DNA of 35,092 nucleotides from Phycisphaerales bacterium (GTDB lineage: Bacteria; Planctomycetota; Phycisphaerae; SM23-33): the NCBI GenBank assembly GCA_018645065.1, contig JABGPF010000017.1, positions 1 to 35,092 on the forward strand, written 5' to 3'. The position numbers were made by a program, and so were the translations under genes. Positions 1 to 8,393 of the stretch are shown piece by piece. The notes below the pieces were generated by a model. The model saw only the letters and a list, made by a program, of their open reading frames with translations. It was not told the origin of the DNA and searched no databases. Each line of letters opens with the position of its first letter. Position 1 is the first letter of the stretch.

Positions 1-232
1 CGTTGCCGTTACAAAATCTTCGCCGTTGCCGTTCTCTGTGATCTCTGTGGCAAGGCCGTTTGTCGTTGCCGTTGCCGTCCTCTGTGTTCTCGCCGTAAGC
101 CGTAAGTCGTTGCCGTTACAAAATCTTCGCCGTTGCCGTTCTCTGTGATCTCTGTGGCAAGGCCGTTTGTCGTTGCCGTTGCCGTTCTCTGTGCTCTCTG
201 TGGCAAGGCCGTTTGCCGTTAATAATGGTGAC
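1..232. repeat. 78-bp direct repeat (period 107) built of GTTGCC and CTCTGTG units
   Basis: Positions 1-78 recur exactly at 108-185. Within each copy there are short GCCGTTGCCGTT runs and the motif CTCTGTGATCTCTGTGGCAA. A third partial copy with one base change lies at 187-214. A 20-bp piece of the motif appears inverted at 12390-12409. The gene-free stretch continues to 346. Short frames here on the minus strand translate into Arg/Gln/Thr-rich repeat text and look non-coding. I know similar CTCTGTG/CACAGAG runs from intergenic DNA of environmental bacteria; their function is unknown. Confidence 0.85.
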
Positions 233-346
233 AATGCGTTTGCCCTGTTCATCCAGGGGAATCACATCTTGACGCGGAGCACGACAGGGGCTAGACTTAC
301 TGGCGTTGGGAAAGTGTCCTAACGCTAACATGAAACTGGAAAGACT

Positions 347-1126
347 GTGGCTGGAGAGTTTTCAAAGGATTTCAGGCGTTTTTTCTTTCGCGGTCTTGCC
401 GCGGTGCTTCCTACTGTCCTGACGCTGGCGATTCTTATCTGGGTGCTCAGTTTCATTCACACGTATATCGGGCAATACACCAATCGCGGCGCCCAATGGA
501 TTGTCGTACAGTTTATCTCCTGGATCAAATACGATTCGATGTCCTGGTCAGGCCCGCCTGGTGCGTGGAAATCCGTCGAGCAGGCCTGGGCGGATTATTG
601 GCTGGTTTGGATCGGTTTTGCCCTTGCGTTCGTCGGAATCTATATTTTCGGACGTTTTATCGCCAGTTTCCTCGGACGGGCAGTTTGGCGCCGAGTTGAG
701 CGAGGAATTTTCCGATTACCGATTGTCAAGCAGGTATATCCGCCTGTAAAACAAGTTACCGACCTATTGTTTTCAGATCGAAAGATAGAATTTTCCCGCG
801 TAGTGGCCGTCTCTTATCCCCGTAAAGGCATATGGTCACTAGGCTTAGTCACATCACTGGGAATGAAGGAGCTTCAGGGACCCGATAATGAGATGCTAAC
901 GGTGTTCATTCCTTCAAGTCCCATGCCTGTAACGGGCTATACTGTAACAGTGAGACGTGACGAAGTTGTCGATTTACCGATAAGTATTGATGAAGCCCTC
1001 CGTTTTACTGTAAGTGGAGGCGTCGTACTGCCGATGAATCAAATACTGAAAGACAGCAAACTTCAGGACCAGGCCCCACGCCACGTCCTGAAAGTCCCTG
1101 AAGATAACAAGGAGACAGTAGAGTGA
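347..1126 (+). CDS. DUF502 family membrane protein
   Basis: This 259-residue protein looks like the DUF502 family of inner-membrane proteins of unknown function. Two hydrophobic segments are visible, about residues 15-40 and 86-108. A soluble part follows with family-like wording such as FIPSSPMPVTGYT near residue 190 and PISIDEALRF near 215-225. I chose the GTG start at 347 because GGAAAG lies just upstream and no better in-frame start is seen. The 3' end overlaps the HPF gene by four bases (GTGA), so the two are probably translationally coupled. Its role is not known to me beyond the family name. Confidence 0.8.
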   Translation: MAGEFSKDFRRFFFRGLAAVLPTVLTLAILIWVLSFIHTYIGQYTNRGAQWIVVQFISWIKYDSMSWSGPPGAWKSVEQAWADYWLVWIGFALAFVGIYIFGRFIASFLGRAVWRRVERGIFRLPIVKQVYPPVKQVTDLLFSDRKIEFSRVVAVSYPRKGIWSLGLVTSLGMKELQGPDNEMLTVFIPSSPMPVTGYTVTVRRDEVVDLPISIDEALRFTVSGGVVLPMNQILKDSKLQDQAPRHVLKVPEDNKETVE

Positions 1127-1455
1127 ATATAGTTATTGAAGCACGACACATGGAAGTAACAGACTCGATTCGGGACTACATCGAAACAAAAGCCGAAAAA
1201 TTGCCCAAATACTACGACAACATCCATTCAATCGAAGTTACCCTTGATATGGAAGCCGATCAGCCCATGAGCGAAATCATAGTTCATGGCGGGAAGAAAA
1301 CCACATTTGTGGCAAGCACGAGAAACGAAGACATGTACGCATGCGTAGATCAGAGCTTGCACAAAATCGCCGAACAACTCAGACGCCACAAAGATCGTGT
1401 TCGAGGACATCACGCACCGACGAAAACATCGGGAAACGAACCGACTGAGCTGTAA
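1123..1455 (+). CDS. hpf: Ribosome hibernation promoting factor, short HPF/RaiA type
   Basis: The 110-residue product matches the S30AE/RaiA fold: it opens MNIVIEARHMEVTDSIRDYI, with a KAEKLPKYY segment and a central IEVTLDMEADQPMSEIIVHG strand region. It is the short form, lacking the C-terminal dimerisation domain of long HPF. Family members bind the decoding centre of idle ribosomes and shut down translation in stationary phase. The start is GTG, overlapping the previous stop, with AGGAG about ten bases upstream. Neighbouring PTS genes downstream recall the hpf-ptsN pairing of the proteobacterial rpoN operon, but here a 266-bp gap separates them. Confidence 0.88.
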   Translation: MNIVIEARHMEVTDSIRDYIETKAEKLPKYYDNIHSIEVTLDMEADQPMSEIIVHGGKKTTFVASTRNEDMYACVDQSLHKIAEQLRRHKDRVRGHHAPTKTSGNEPTEL

Positions 1456-1721
1456 AAACAGCAGCGACAGGCACAGATAATTAAATTTCAGCAGCACCCC
1501 CGACGCAAAAAAAAATGTCGGCCTGTCCCGATGGGTCCACACCGTTTTCCAGGACACGGGCGAGCGTTATTTCACCATCTGGAAATTCGCCTTATGCGCT
1601 GGTAAATCCAGCAAATAAACGGTAGACTTATTCTCAAAATCAGTCGGTATGACTGCGATGAACAAAAGTAGTCGCAAACATGGGCGACAATAGCTATTAA
1701 GCAAGCTCCCAGGAGTCAGAT
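1456..1721. other. Intergenic region before ptsN
   Basis: This 266-bp gap separates hpf from the PTS genes. It contains three short stem candidates: CCGAC/GTCGG around an A-run near 1500-1520, GCTGG-TAAAT-CCAGC at 1598-1612, and GTCGC/GCGAC at 1671-1688. None is followed by a convincing T-run on the plus strand and no strong promoter pair is obvious. A promoter for ptsN probably lies here but I cannot place it. Confidence 0.4.
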
Positions 1722-2189
1722 ATGAAACTGTCAGACATTATCGTTGAAGAGGCAATCGTAGCCGATCTCAAGGCCACGACCCGCGACGAGGCGATCGACG
1801 AACTCGTAGCCGCAATGGCCGAGTCCGGAGCCATCGCGAAAAGTAAAGTCAAGACCGTCACAGAAGCGATAAGAGCGCGTGAAGCACAAGCTACAACCGG
1901 AATCGGAAAGGGTGTTTCACTACCGCACGCAAAACTCCCGGGTATCAAAAAACCGATCGGAACAATCGGACGATCAAGCGAAGGGATCGATTTCTCCTCA
2001 CTCGACGGGCAACCGGTCTACTCGGTTATACTGCTACTGTCGTCACCAGACTGCCCAGACGAACATTTGCAGGCGATGGAAGCTATCTTCAAACATATAC
2101 AGAGAGATATCTTCCGAAAGTTCCTCAGGCAAAGTGAAACCAAAGCCGCAATCATCGACCTTATACATGAAGCCGACGAACTCGGCTGA
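1722..2189 (+). CDS. ptsN: PTS fructose/nitrogen-type EIIA protein (PtsN-like)
   Basis: This 155-residue single-domain protein is an EIIA of the fructose/mannitol/Ntr family. The phosphorylation site is visible as TGIGKGVSLPHAK with His69, and the HLQAMEAIFKHI segment near residue 117 is the conserved second half of the active-site region. The length equals that of PtsN and there is no EIIB or EIIC domain fused or nearby, so a regulatory role in a phosphorelay with the HPr and Enzyme I encoded next is likelier than sugar transport. The ATG start has AGGAG nine bases or so upstream. A fructose-specific EIIA that serves a distant permease remains possible. Confidence 0.87.
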   Translation: MKLSDIIVEEAIVADLKATTRDEAIDELVAAMAESGAIAKSKVKTVTEAIRAREAQATTGIGKGVSLPHAKLPGIKKPIGTIGRSSEGIDFSSLDGQPVYSVILLLSSPDCPDEHLQAMEAIFKHIQRDIFRKFLRQSETKAAIIDLIHEADELG

Positions 2190-2239
2190 AAACCATAGAC
2201 CGTATCTATGCAAGACACGGTGATAATGGAATACAAAAA

Positions 2240-2521
2240 GTGCCAACGGCAGAACAGGAAATCAGCATTGTCAACAAATACGGATTGCATGCCAGACCGG
2301 CGATGCAACTTGTAGAGTTGGCTAATGGATTTGGTAGCAAAATTGAGTTATCTACAAACTCAATTACGGTCGATGGTAAGAGTATAATGTCTGTTATGCG
2401 ACTTGGCGCGGCCAAGGGTACTGTTTTGAAAGTCACCGCCGATGGTGAAGACGCGACCGAAGCGATCAACGCCATCGCGATATTAGTTAACGATGGGTTT
2501 GGCGAAATGGAAGGCGCCTGA
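2240..2521 (+). CDS. ptsH: Phosphocarrier protein HPr
   Basis: The 93-residue protein is a clear HPr: the site NKYGLHARPA carries the phosphorylated His17, and GKSIMSVMRLGAAKG carries Ser48, equivalent to the regulatory Ser46 of Gram-positive HPr. The protein passes phosphate from Enzyme I to EIIA. The start is GTG at 2240 with only a weak purine-rich site upstream; an ATG at 2226 is out of frame. The stop overlaps the first base of the Enzyme I start (TGATG), which argues for coupled translation. Whether Ser48 is used depends on an HPr kinase, which is not in this window. Confidence 0.92.
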   Translation: MPTAEQEISIVNKYGLHARPAMQLVELANGFGSKIELSTNSITVDGKSIMSVMRLGAAKGTVLKVTADGEDATEAINAIAILVNDGFGEMEGA

Positions 2522-4266
2522 TGAAAACTAAGGAAGGCATAGGGGTTTCTCCGGGTGTTGCGATCGCTCCGGCGGCTATCGTTGACGCTGAAGAATTCGA
2601 TATCCCCGAACGACATGTCGCCCCGGAATTATCAGGAAGGGAAATAAACAGGCTCGAAAAAGCCGTCGAAATCTCGCAAAACGAAATCCTCGATCTCAGA
2701 AAAAGCACCAGCGAACAAATCGGTAAGGAAATCGCGTCGATCTTCGATTTCCATCTCGGACTGCTGAAAGACACAACGCTACTCAAAAAATTCACTGACG
2801 CAATCAACGATGATCACGTCACCAGCGAATACGCAGTCGCCGCTGTGCTCAGAGCATACGCCAAAGAATTCCTCGACATGCCCCAGTATCTCGCAGATCG
2901 AGTGAAAGACGTTTACGATATCGAAAAACGACTGCTGAGAAATCTAGTCGGGCAAAGCAGACAAGCGCTCAAGCATCTCGAAAGCGACAGGATACTTCTG
3001 GCCCACGACCTGACGCCAAGCCAAACCGCAGGGATGGACAGGGAGCACGTCCTGGGACTCGCCATCGACGCAGGCGGACAAACCAGCCACACCGCTATCG
3101 TCGCAAAAGCCCTCGGAATACCCGCAGTTGTAGGCCTTAATAGTGTCACGGGTGAAGCAACCGCCGGTGATATGGTTATCATAGACGGGCATCGCGGAAC
3201 GGTCATTATTGACCCGGACGAAAAAACACTCGCACATTATCGGGTCCTGGCCAAACAGCAAGTCGAGTTCATACACTCGCTGGACTCGCTGAAAGACCTA
3301 CCGGCGGTAACGCTCGACGGACACGAAATCAACCTGCTGGGCAACATCGAATTCCCCGCAGAAGCCGCCTCAGTAATAAACAAAGGCGGAACAGGAATCG
3401 GACTCTATAGAACCGAATTCCTATACCTCGGCGCAGAATCAGAACCTACCGAAGAAGATCACTACAACGCTTACAAGGAAGTGATCGACCTGTGCAAGGG
3501 CAGGCCCATCGTCGTCAGAACTCTCGACCTGGGAGCCGACAAACAAACCCAAAGCCGGGCCAGAACACCAGAACGAAACCCGTTCCTGGGCTGCAGATCA
3601 ATTCGATTCTGCCTGCAGGAACTTCCAATGTTCAAAACCCAGATCAGGGCGCTGCTGCGGGCAAGCGTAGACGCCGACGTCAGGATGATGTTCCCGCTGA
3701 TAACAAACCTCAGGGAGCTCAGGCAGGCAAAGGCGATCGTACGCGATGTGGCTGAAGATCTGGAAGAAGACGGAATAGAGCATCGTCACGATATCCCGCT
3801 GGGAATGATGATAGAGACCCCCTCGGCGGCGCTGCAGTGCAATGCGTTCGCCCAGGAAGTCGACTTCTTCTCAATAGGCACAAACGATCTGATCCAGTAC
3901 ACCCTGGCTGTAGATAGAGCAAATGAAAAGGTGGCGCCGCTGTTCACCGCGGCCCATCCGGCGATTCTCAGACTCATCAAAGAAGTAATTCGCGCCGGAC
4001 AACGCTACGAAGTGCCCGTAAGCCTCTGCGGAGAAATGGGAGGCGACGTCGTGTTCACCATGCTCCTTATGGGCCTGGGGGTCACCACTTTTTCATGCAC
4101 TCCGCCAGCGATACCAGAAATAAAACAACTGATCCGATCAGTAACAATGGAACAAGCCGCAAAAGTCGCCAGACGCGTGATGACTTTTGACGGTGATCAG
4201 GAAATCCTGAATTACATCCGAGTGGCCACCAGAAAGGTGCTGCCGGATGCTTACACGAATTTTTAG
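2521..4266 (+). CDS. ptsI: PTS Enzyme I (phosphoenolpyruvate-protein phosphotransferase)
   Basis: The 581-residue product has the full Enzyme I plan: an HPr-binding N-terminal part (about 1-145), the phosphohistidine domain with GGQTSHTAIVAKALGIPAVVG and His190, and a PEP-binding barrel (about 250-545) with the GIGLYRTEFLY segment and the active-site Cys503 in SLCGEMGGD. The usual sequence at the last site is CGEMAGD, so Ala to Gly is a small variation. It lacks an N-terminal GAF domain, so it is the ordinary sugar-type EI rather than PtsP, although it is paired with a PtsN-like EIIA. The gene overlaps HPr by one base and the next gene by 20 bases. Confidence 0.94.
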   Translation: MKTKEGIGVSPGVAIAPAAIVDAEEFDIPERHVAPELSGREINRLEKAVEISQNEILDLRKSTSEQIGKEIASIFDFHLGLLKDTTLLKKFTDAINDDHVTSEYAVAAVLRAYAKEFLDMPQYLADRVKDVYDIEKRLLRNLVGQSRQALKHLESDRILLAHDLTPSQTAGMDREHVLGLAIDAGGQTSHTAIVAKALGIPAVVGLNSVTGEATAGDMVIIDGHRGTVIIDPDEKTLAHYRVLAKQQVEFIHSLDSLKDLPAVTLDGHEINLLGNIEFPAEAASVINKGGTGIGLYRTEFLYLGAESEPTEEDHYNAYKEVIDLCKGRPIVVRTLDLGADKQTQSRARTPERNPFLGCRSIRFCLQELPMFKTQIRALLRASVDADVRMMFPLITNLRELRQAKAIVRDVAEDLEEDGIEHRHDIPLGMMIETPSAALQCNAFAQEVDFFSIGTNDLIQYTLAVDRANEKVAPLFTAAHPAILRLIKEVIRAGQRYEVPVSLCGEMGGDVVFTMLLMGLGVTTFSCTPPAIPEIKQLIRSVTMEQAAKVARRVMTFDGDQEILNYIRVATRKVLPDAYTNF

Positions 4267-5056
4267 CGACTTGCACGCCGCGTCGCGTAATACGCGGCAG
4301 CAAGAGCAAAACAGAAAGGACGGCCGAGCATTGCCGCAACGTTGGGCAATGTGGATGGCAGTGTCCGGAGACCTGAGGTTCGCCTCGCATCATGACATGA
4401 TGCGAGTGATCGAACGCACGCTTCTCCGTGCAAAACTGCCGCTGAAATACAGCCAGGGCTTCAGTCCCAGAGCGATTATTTCGTTGGCGTTCCCACGACC
4501 CGTGGGCGTTGCGACGCATCGCGATCTATTGGTGATTTCCCTGGACGCGGATTTGGTGCGCCAAGATTTACTGGACGCAGCCAATCGATGCAGCCCCGTC
4601 GGACTCAGCTTTTCAGACGCTATCCCGCTGGAAGGCAAGACCACTCCCCAGCCGATCGAATGCACATTCCAACTGACCGTCCCACCGGACAAAATCGACG
4701 CAGTCAAGCGAGCAGTCGAGCATTTCTTATCGCAGGAAACCTACACCATCACTCGCACAAAACCGCCTAAGCGACGCAAACGATACGCACCAGGCCAGAC
4801 AAGCGAACCGGTGACCAGAACCCTCGATTTGAAGCTCCTGATCGACAACGTCCAATTAAACGACAATACACTATCCTGGCGCCAGAAACCTCATCAGACC
4901 AGATGGGCCAAGCCCATCGAAGCGATCGCAGCATTCCGGCTCGATCCGACGAGCGATATGGCCCTGGCGACACGAACGTCGCTGGTGTTCCAGGATCTAA
5001 ATGAATATACGGGCCAGGCGGACGATAAAATCGACCGCGAGCCCAACACAACATAA
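4247..5056 (+). CDS. DUF2344/TIGR03936 family protein (radical-SAM-linked)
   Basis: The 269-residue protein belongs to the DUF2344/TIGR03936 family, shown by the N-terminal block MAVSGDLRFASHHDMMRVIE, then RAKLPLKYSQGFSPRAIISL. In other bacteria this domain is fused to, or encoded directly after, a radical SAM protein (TIGR03960) and just before RNase E/G. Here RNase E/G follows as expected, but Enzyme I, not the radical SAM gene, precedes it. The ATG at 4247 has AAGG nine bases upstream and lies inside the end of ptsI, which suggests coupling; internal ATGs at 4349 and 4355 have no such site. The exact biochemical role is not established. Confidence 0.8.
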   Translation: MLTRIFSDLHAASRNTRQQEQNRKDGRALPQRWAMWMAVSGDLRFASHHDMMRVIERTLLRAKLPLKYSQGFSPRAIISLAFPRPVGVATHRDLLVISLDADLVRQDLLDAANRCSPVGLSFSDAIPLEGKTTPQPIECTFQLTVPPDKIDAVKRAVEHFLSQETYTITRTKPPKRRKRYAPGQTSEPVTRTLDLKLLIDNVQLNDNTLSWRQKPHQTRWAKPIEAIAAFRLDPTSDMALATRTSLVFQDLNEYTGQADDKIDREPNTT

Positions 5057-5090
5057 CGACGCAAGTTAACTGAAAGCGAGTTGCAGCATT

Positions 5091-7496
5091 ATGGCAAGAC
5101 AAATGCTCATCAACAGCCTAACCGGACAAGAGTGCCGGATCGTGACACAAAACGACAGTGTCATGGAAGAACTCTACGTAGAACGAGCCTCAAACGCCTC
5201 GCGGGTAGGCAACATCTACAAGGGACGAGTGACCAACATTGAACCGTCGATCCAGGCGGCGTTCATCGACTTCGGACTGTACAAAAACGGATTCCTGCAC
5301 ATCTCCGATCTGACCAGCGAGTACTTTCCAAAGGGTAAAGGAAAGGTCTCAGGCGGTGAAGGCGTGGGGCGAAAAACCGCGCACAGAGACAGGCCCCCTA
5401 TCCAGGAATGCCTCAAACGCGGTCAGGAAGTCGTCGTGCAGATGACCAAGGAAGGCATCGGGACCAAAGGCCCGACGATGACCACCTACCTTTCCATACC
5501 CGGACGACTGCTGGTGATGATGCCCGGCATGAAACGCCTGGGCGTATCGAGAAAAGTCGAAGACGACGAAATCCGCGCAAAAGCCAAGGAAGCACTATCG
5601 CAACTTAAGCTACCGACGGACATGGGCTTCATCGTGAGAACCGCTGGGGTCGACAGGCCCAAACGCGAAATGCAGCGCGACTTGAACTATCTGCTGCGAT
5701 TGTGGAAGTCGACCAGCAAACTGATCAAAACTGAAAAGGCTCCGGTCGAAATCTACCGCGAGTCGGACCTGATCATCAGGACGCTGCGCGACGCTTACGA
5801 CACTGATATTTCGCGCATAGTTTGCGACAACGCCGAAGTGGCGGTTAAAGTTCGCGACTTCCTGAAAGTGGCGACTCCGCGCACGAAAACTAAAATCGAA
5901 GTATACACCGGCTCGGGCGGGCTCTTCCATGATATGGGGCTCGACGAGGAGATCGACAAGATCAACGCGCGGCGCGTGGAGTTGCCCTCGGGCGGTTCGC
6001 TGGTCATCGACCCGACAGAAGCGCTGGTGGCGATCGACGTAAACTCAGGCAGATCACGCGGACACAGCGACGCCGAAGCCACCGCGTTGAACACAAATCT
6101 CGAAGCGGCTCGCGCAATCGGAAGACAAATGCGAATGCGAGATCTGGGCGGGCTGGTCGTCATGGATTTCATCGACATGCGATCCGAGAAGAACCGCCGC
6201 GCCGTCGAGAAGGAACTGAAAGACGTGATGAAAGGCGATCGGGCCAAGAGTCGCGTTCTGCGTATCAACAGCTTCGGTATCCTGCAGATGACCAGGCAGC
6301 GGCTCGGACCACCGCTGAAGAACAGCTACTACAATAGCTGCCCGCATTGCGACGGGCTGGGGATGGTGAAATCCGATGAATCCCAGGCTCTGGTGGCTAT
6401 GCGGCTTTTGGCCCAGGCGTCGGGCAATCCCGACATCTCTAAAATCAACATCGTCTGCCCACCGCCAGTTGCCCACTACCTGAACAACTCACAGCGCAAA
6501 GATATAATCCTGATCGAGGAGCAGACGAAGAAACGGATTATAATCACCGCCGACAGCGATATGACCGGCGACGATGTGCGACTCGAATGCACAAACGCCA
6601 GGGGCTCGAAAGTAGCTAGCGAGGGCAAGCACAATCGCAAGAAGTTGAACACAGTCTCTCTCGATTCTTACCTCAACCAAAAGCCCGGTGAAACGGATCT
6701 TACCGACGAACTGGAAGAAAGCAAACCGGACAAGCCGAAAAAATCACGCAGGCGCAGAAGATCGAAATCATCGAAAAAGACCGAAGAGCAGGCTGATGCG
6801 GTCGAGACCAAAACCGACGAAGAGGCGAGCGATCAGCCCGAAGAAAAAACCGACGAGCAGCCTGAAAAACCCGCAAAATCCTCCAGGCGTCGACGACGGT
6901 CGGGAGCAAAACAAACCTCCAAAAAGACGGGCGACGAAGAGGCGAGCGACGAGAAAACCGAGGAAAAGTCCGAAGAGAAAACTGACGAGAAAACCGGTGA
7001 TGCGCCTGAAAAACCCGCTAAGCCCTCGCGACGCAGACGGCGTTCGGGTTCGAAACGAACGTCCGAAAAGACAGGCTCCGAAGACACGAACGGCGAGAAA
7101 ACCGAGGAAAAGTCCGAGGAGAAAACCGACGAGAAAACCGGCGATACGTCTGAAAAACCCGCTAAGCCCTCGCGACGTCGACGGCGATCGAGTTCGAAAC
7201 GAACCTCTGAAAAGAAGGACACCGACGACAAAGCAAAAAGCGAATCCGAGGATAAAGACAAGGGCGAAAAAGACGCCGCCAAGAAACCCCCTAGGAAAAA
7301 GGCAGCCAAACGCGCCAAGAAGAGCGCATCAGCCAAACCGGACAAGACCACACGAAGCATCGACGACGACCAGCCAATAGTTACACCGCCCTCGAAGCTT
7401 CGCGAAGAATTTGAAGCAGAGATACTGAAAGCACAAAAGGACAAACCGCCGAAAAAAACACTGCTCGAAGCAATGGGCTTCGACGACGGTGAATAA
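5091..7496 (+). CDS. rne: Ribonuclease E/G family endoribonuclease with repeat tail
   Basis: The 801-residue protein carries a complete RNase E/G catalytic core. An S1-like RNA-binding segment lies near residues 35-130 (GNIYKGRVTNIEPSIQAAFI). The metal-binding acids are Asp316 (VAIDVNSG) and Asp359 (VVMDFIDM), 43 residues apart as in E. coli RNase E, and the zinc-link cysteines Cys417 and Cys420 are in SCPHCDG. The core ends near residue 525. The rest is a low-complexity tail with alternating acidic Glu/Lys stretches and RRRRR clusters, including three 48-residue tandem repeats. By analogy such a tail may bind RNA or degradosome partners; that is inference. It processes rRNA and mRNA. ATG start, with GAAAGCGAG a little upstream. 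Confidence 0.9.
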   Translation: MARQMLINSLTGQECRIVTQNDSVMEELYVERASNASRVGNIYKGRVTNIEPSIQAAFIDFGLYKNGFLHISDLTSEYFPKGKGKVSGGEGVGRKTAHRDRPPIQECLKRGQEVVVQMTKEGIGTKGPTMTTYLSIPGRLLVMMPGMKRLGVSRKVEDDEIRAKAKEALSQLKLPTDMGFIVRTAGVDRPKREMQRDLNYLLRLWKSTSKLIKTEKAPVEIYRESDLIIRTLRDAYDTDISRIVCDNAEVAVKVRDFLKVATPRTKTKIEVYTGSGGLFHDMGLDEEIDKINARRVELPSGGSLVIDPTEALVAIDVNSGRSRGHSDAEATALNTNLEAARAIGRQMRMRDLGGLVVMDFIDMRSEKNRRAVEKELKDVMKGDRAKSRVLRINSFGILQMTRQRLGPPLKNSYYNSCPHCDGLGMVKSDESQALVAMRLLAQASGNPDISKINIVCPPPVAHYLNNSQRKDIILIEEQTKKRIIITADSDMTGDDVRLECTNARGSKVASEGKHNRKKLNTVSLDSYLNQKPGETDLTDELEESKPDKPKKSRRRRRSKSSKKTEEQADAVETKTDEEASDQPEEKTDEQPEKPAKSSRRRRRSGAKQTSKKTGDEEASDEKTEEKSEEKTDEKTGDAPEKPAKPSRRRRRSGSKRTSEKTGSEDTNGEKTEEKSEEKTDEKTGDTSEKPAKPSRRRRRSSSKRTSEKKDTDDKAKSESEDKDKGEKDAAKKPPRKKAAKRAKKSASAKPDKTTRSIDDDQPIVTPPSKLREEFEAEILKAQKDKPPKKTLLEAMGFDDGE
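6861..7214 (+). repeat. Three 144-bp in-frame tandem repeats in the RNase E/G tail
   Basis: Units begin at 6861, 7005 and 7149, exactly 144 bp (48 codons) apart. Each unit starts with a EKPAK(S/P)SRRRRRS block, then a Lys/Thr stretch, then an acidic KTEEKSEEKTDEKTGD block; the third unit diverges after the TSEK. The near identity of units 2 and 3 at DNA level points to recent duplication by slippage or unequal exchange. Confidence 0.88.
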
Positions 7497-7516
7497 TCGC
7501 CCCTGGCCTCTGGATG

Positions 7517-8386
7517 CTATCGGATGCAGTAGTCGATCAGACGGGCGATTTCGCTGCGAAGTTCACCGCGGTGTACGATTCGATCGATAAATCCGTGTTC
7601 CAGCAGGAACTCGGCCCGTTGGAATCCCTCTGGTAATTCGCTTTTGATGGTGTTGGCGATTACTCGCTGACCTGCAAAACCGATCAGGGCTTTGGGCTCG
7701 GCGATTATCACATCGCCCAGCATCGCGAAACTCGCGGTCGTACCGCCGGTCGTAGGATCGCTCAGGACGGAGATGAACAGCCCGCCTGAGTTATCGTAAC
7801 GGGCCAGCGCCGACGATGTTTTCGCCATTTGCATCAGGCTCAGGGCGCCCTCGTGCATTCTTGCTCCACCGGAAACGCAGATGATAACCAGGGGCAGTTT
7901 CTCGTCGGTTGCAAATTCGATAATCGACGTTAGCTTCTCACCAACAACCGAACCGAGCGAGCCCATCAACCAGTCACCGTCCATTACGCCCAGGGCTACG
8001 CGGCGTCCTTTGATGTAGGCTACGCCCGTGCGAACGGCTTCGAGCTGCCCGGTTTTGGCCTGCTCAGCCGCTATGCGATCAGCAAGTTTTTTACCGTTCC
8101 AGGTGAATTTAAGCGGATCGGCGGGAGCCAGGTTCCCGAACATTTCCTCGAAGCTGTCCGGATCGGTGAGTTGCAGTATCCTTCTCTCACCGTTCAGGCG
8201 AAAGTGATGCTCACACTCTGGGCACACTTCCTGATTCTCAGCGACTGTTTTGCGATACAGCATCTCCTCACACACTGGGCATCTCAGCCACAGACCGTCG
8301 GGGATGTCTCGCTTCTCACGCATCGCCGGACCGGCAAAACCGGAGGAATCGTAAGGATTAGTTGTTTCAGAATCTGGTTGGGACAT
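7517..8386 (-). CDS. accD: Acetyl-CoA carboxylase carboxyltransferase, beta subunit
   Basis: The 289-residue product is AccD. An N-terminal C4 zinc ribbon (Cys36, Cys39, Cys55, Cys58) is followed by the carboxyltransferase fold with the glycine-rich ICVSGGARMHEGALSLMQMAK and SDPTTGGTTASFAMLGD motifs. With AccA it moves the carboxyl group from biotin to acetyl-CoA in fatty acid synthesis; accA is not in this window. I place the start at the ATG of MSQPDSE (8386) because GAGG lies just upstream and the longer frame to 8449 would run into the preceding gene. It is the last gene of the pgk-rpe group and converges on rne with a 20-bp gap. Confidence 0.92.
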   Translation of the reverse strand: MSQPDSETTNPYDSSGFAGPAMREKRDIPDGLWLRCPVCEEMLYRKTVAENQEVCPECEHHFRLNGERRILQLTDPDSFEEMFGNLAPADPLKFTWNGKKLADRIAAEQAKTGQLEAVRTGVAYIKGRRVALGVMDGDWLMGSLGSVVGEKLTSIIEFATDEKLPLVIICVSGGARMHEGALSLMQMAKTSSALARYDNSGGLFISVLSDPTTGGTTASFAMLGDVIIAEPKALIGFAGQRVIANTIKSELPEGFQRAEFLLEHGFIDRIVHRGELRSEIARLIDYCIR

Positions 8387-8393
8387 ATCAGCC

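Noticed and set aside
116-331. 71-codon frame on the minus strand, N-terminal 39 residues non-repetitive
   Set aside because: Most of it runs through the CTCTGTG/GTTGCC repeats, which give Arg/Gln/Thr-rich text in any frame, and no ribosome site precedes it. It may be a remnant but cannot be identified.
6688-7380. 230-codon frame overlapping the RNase E/G tail, plus strand
   Set aside because: It is a shifted frame of a Lys/Arg/Glu repeat and has no independent start signals.
6833-7444. 203-codon minus-strand Ser/Phe-rich frame
   Set aside because: It is the antisense shadow of the Glu/Lys-rich RNase E/G tail.
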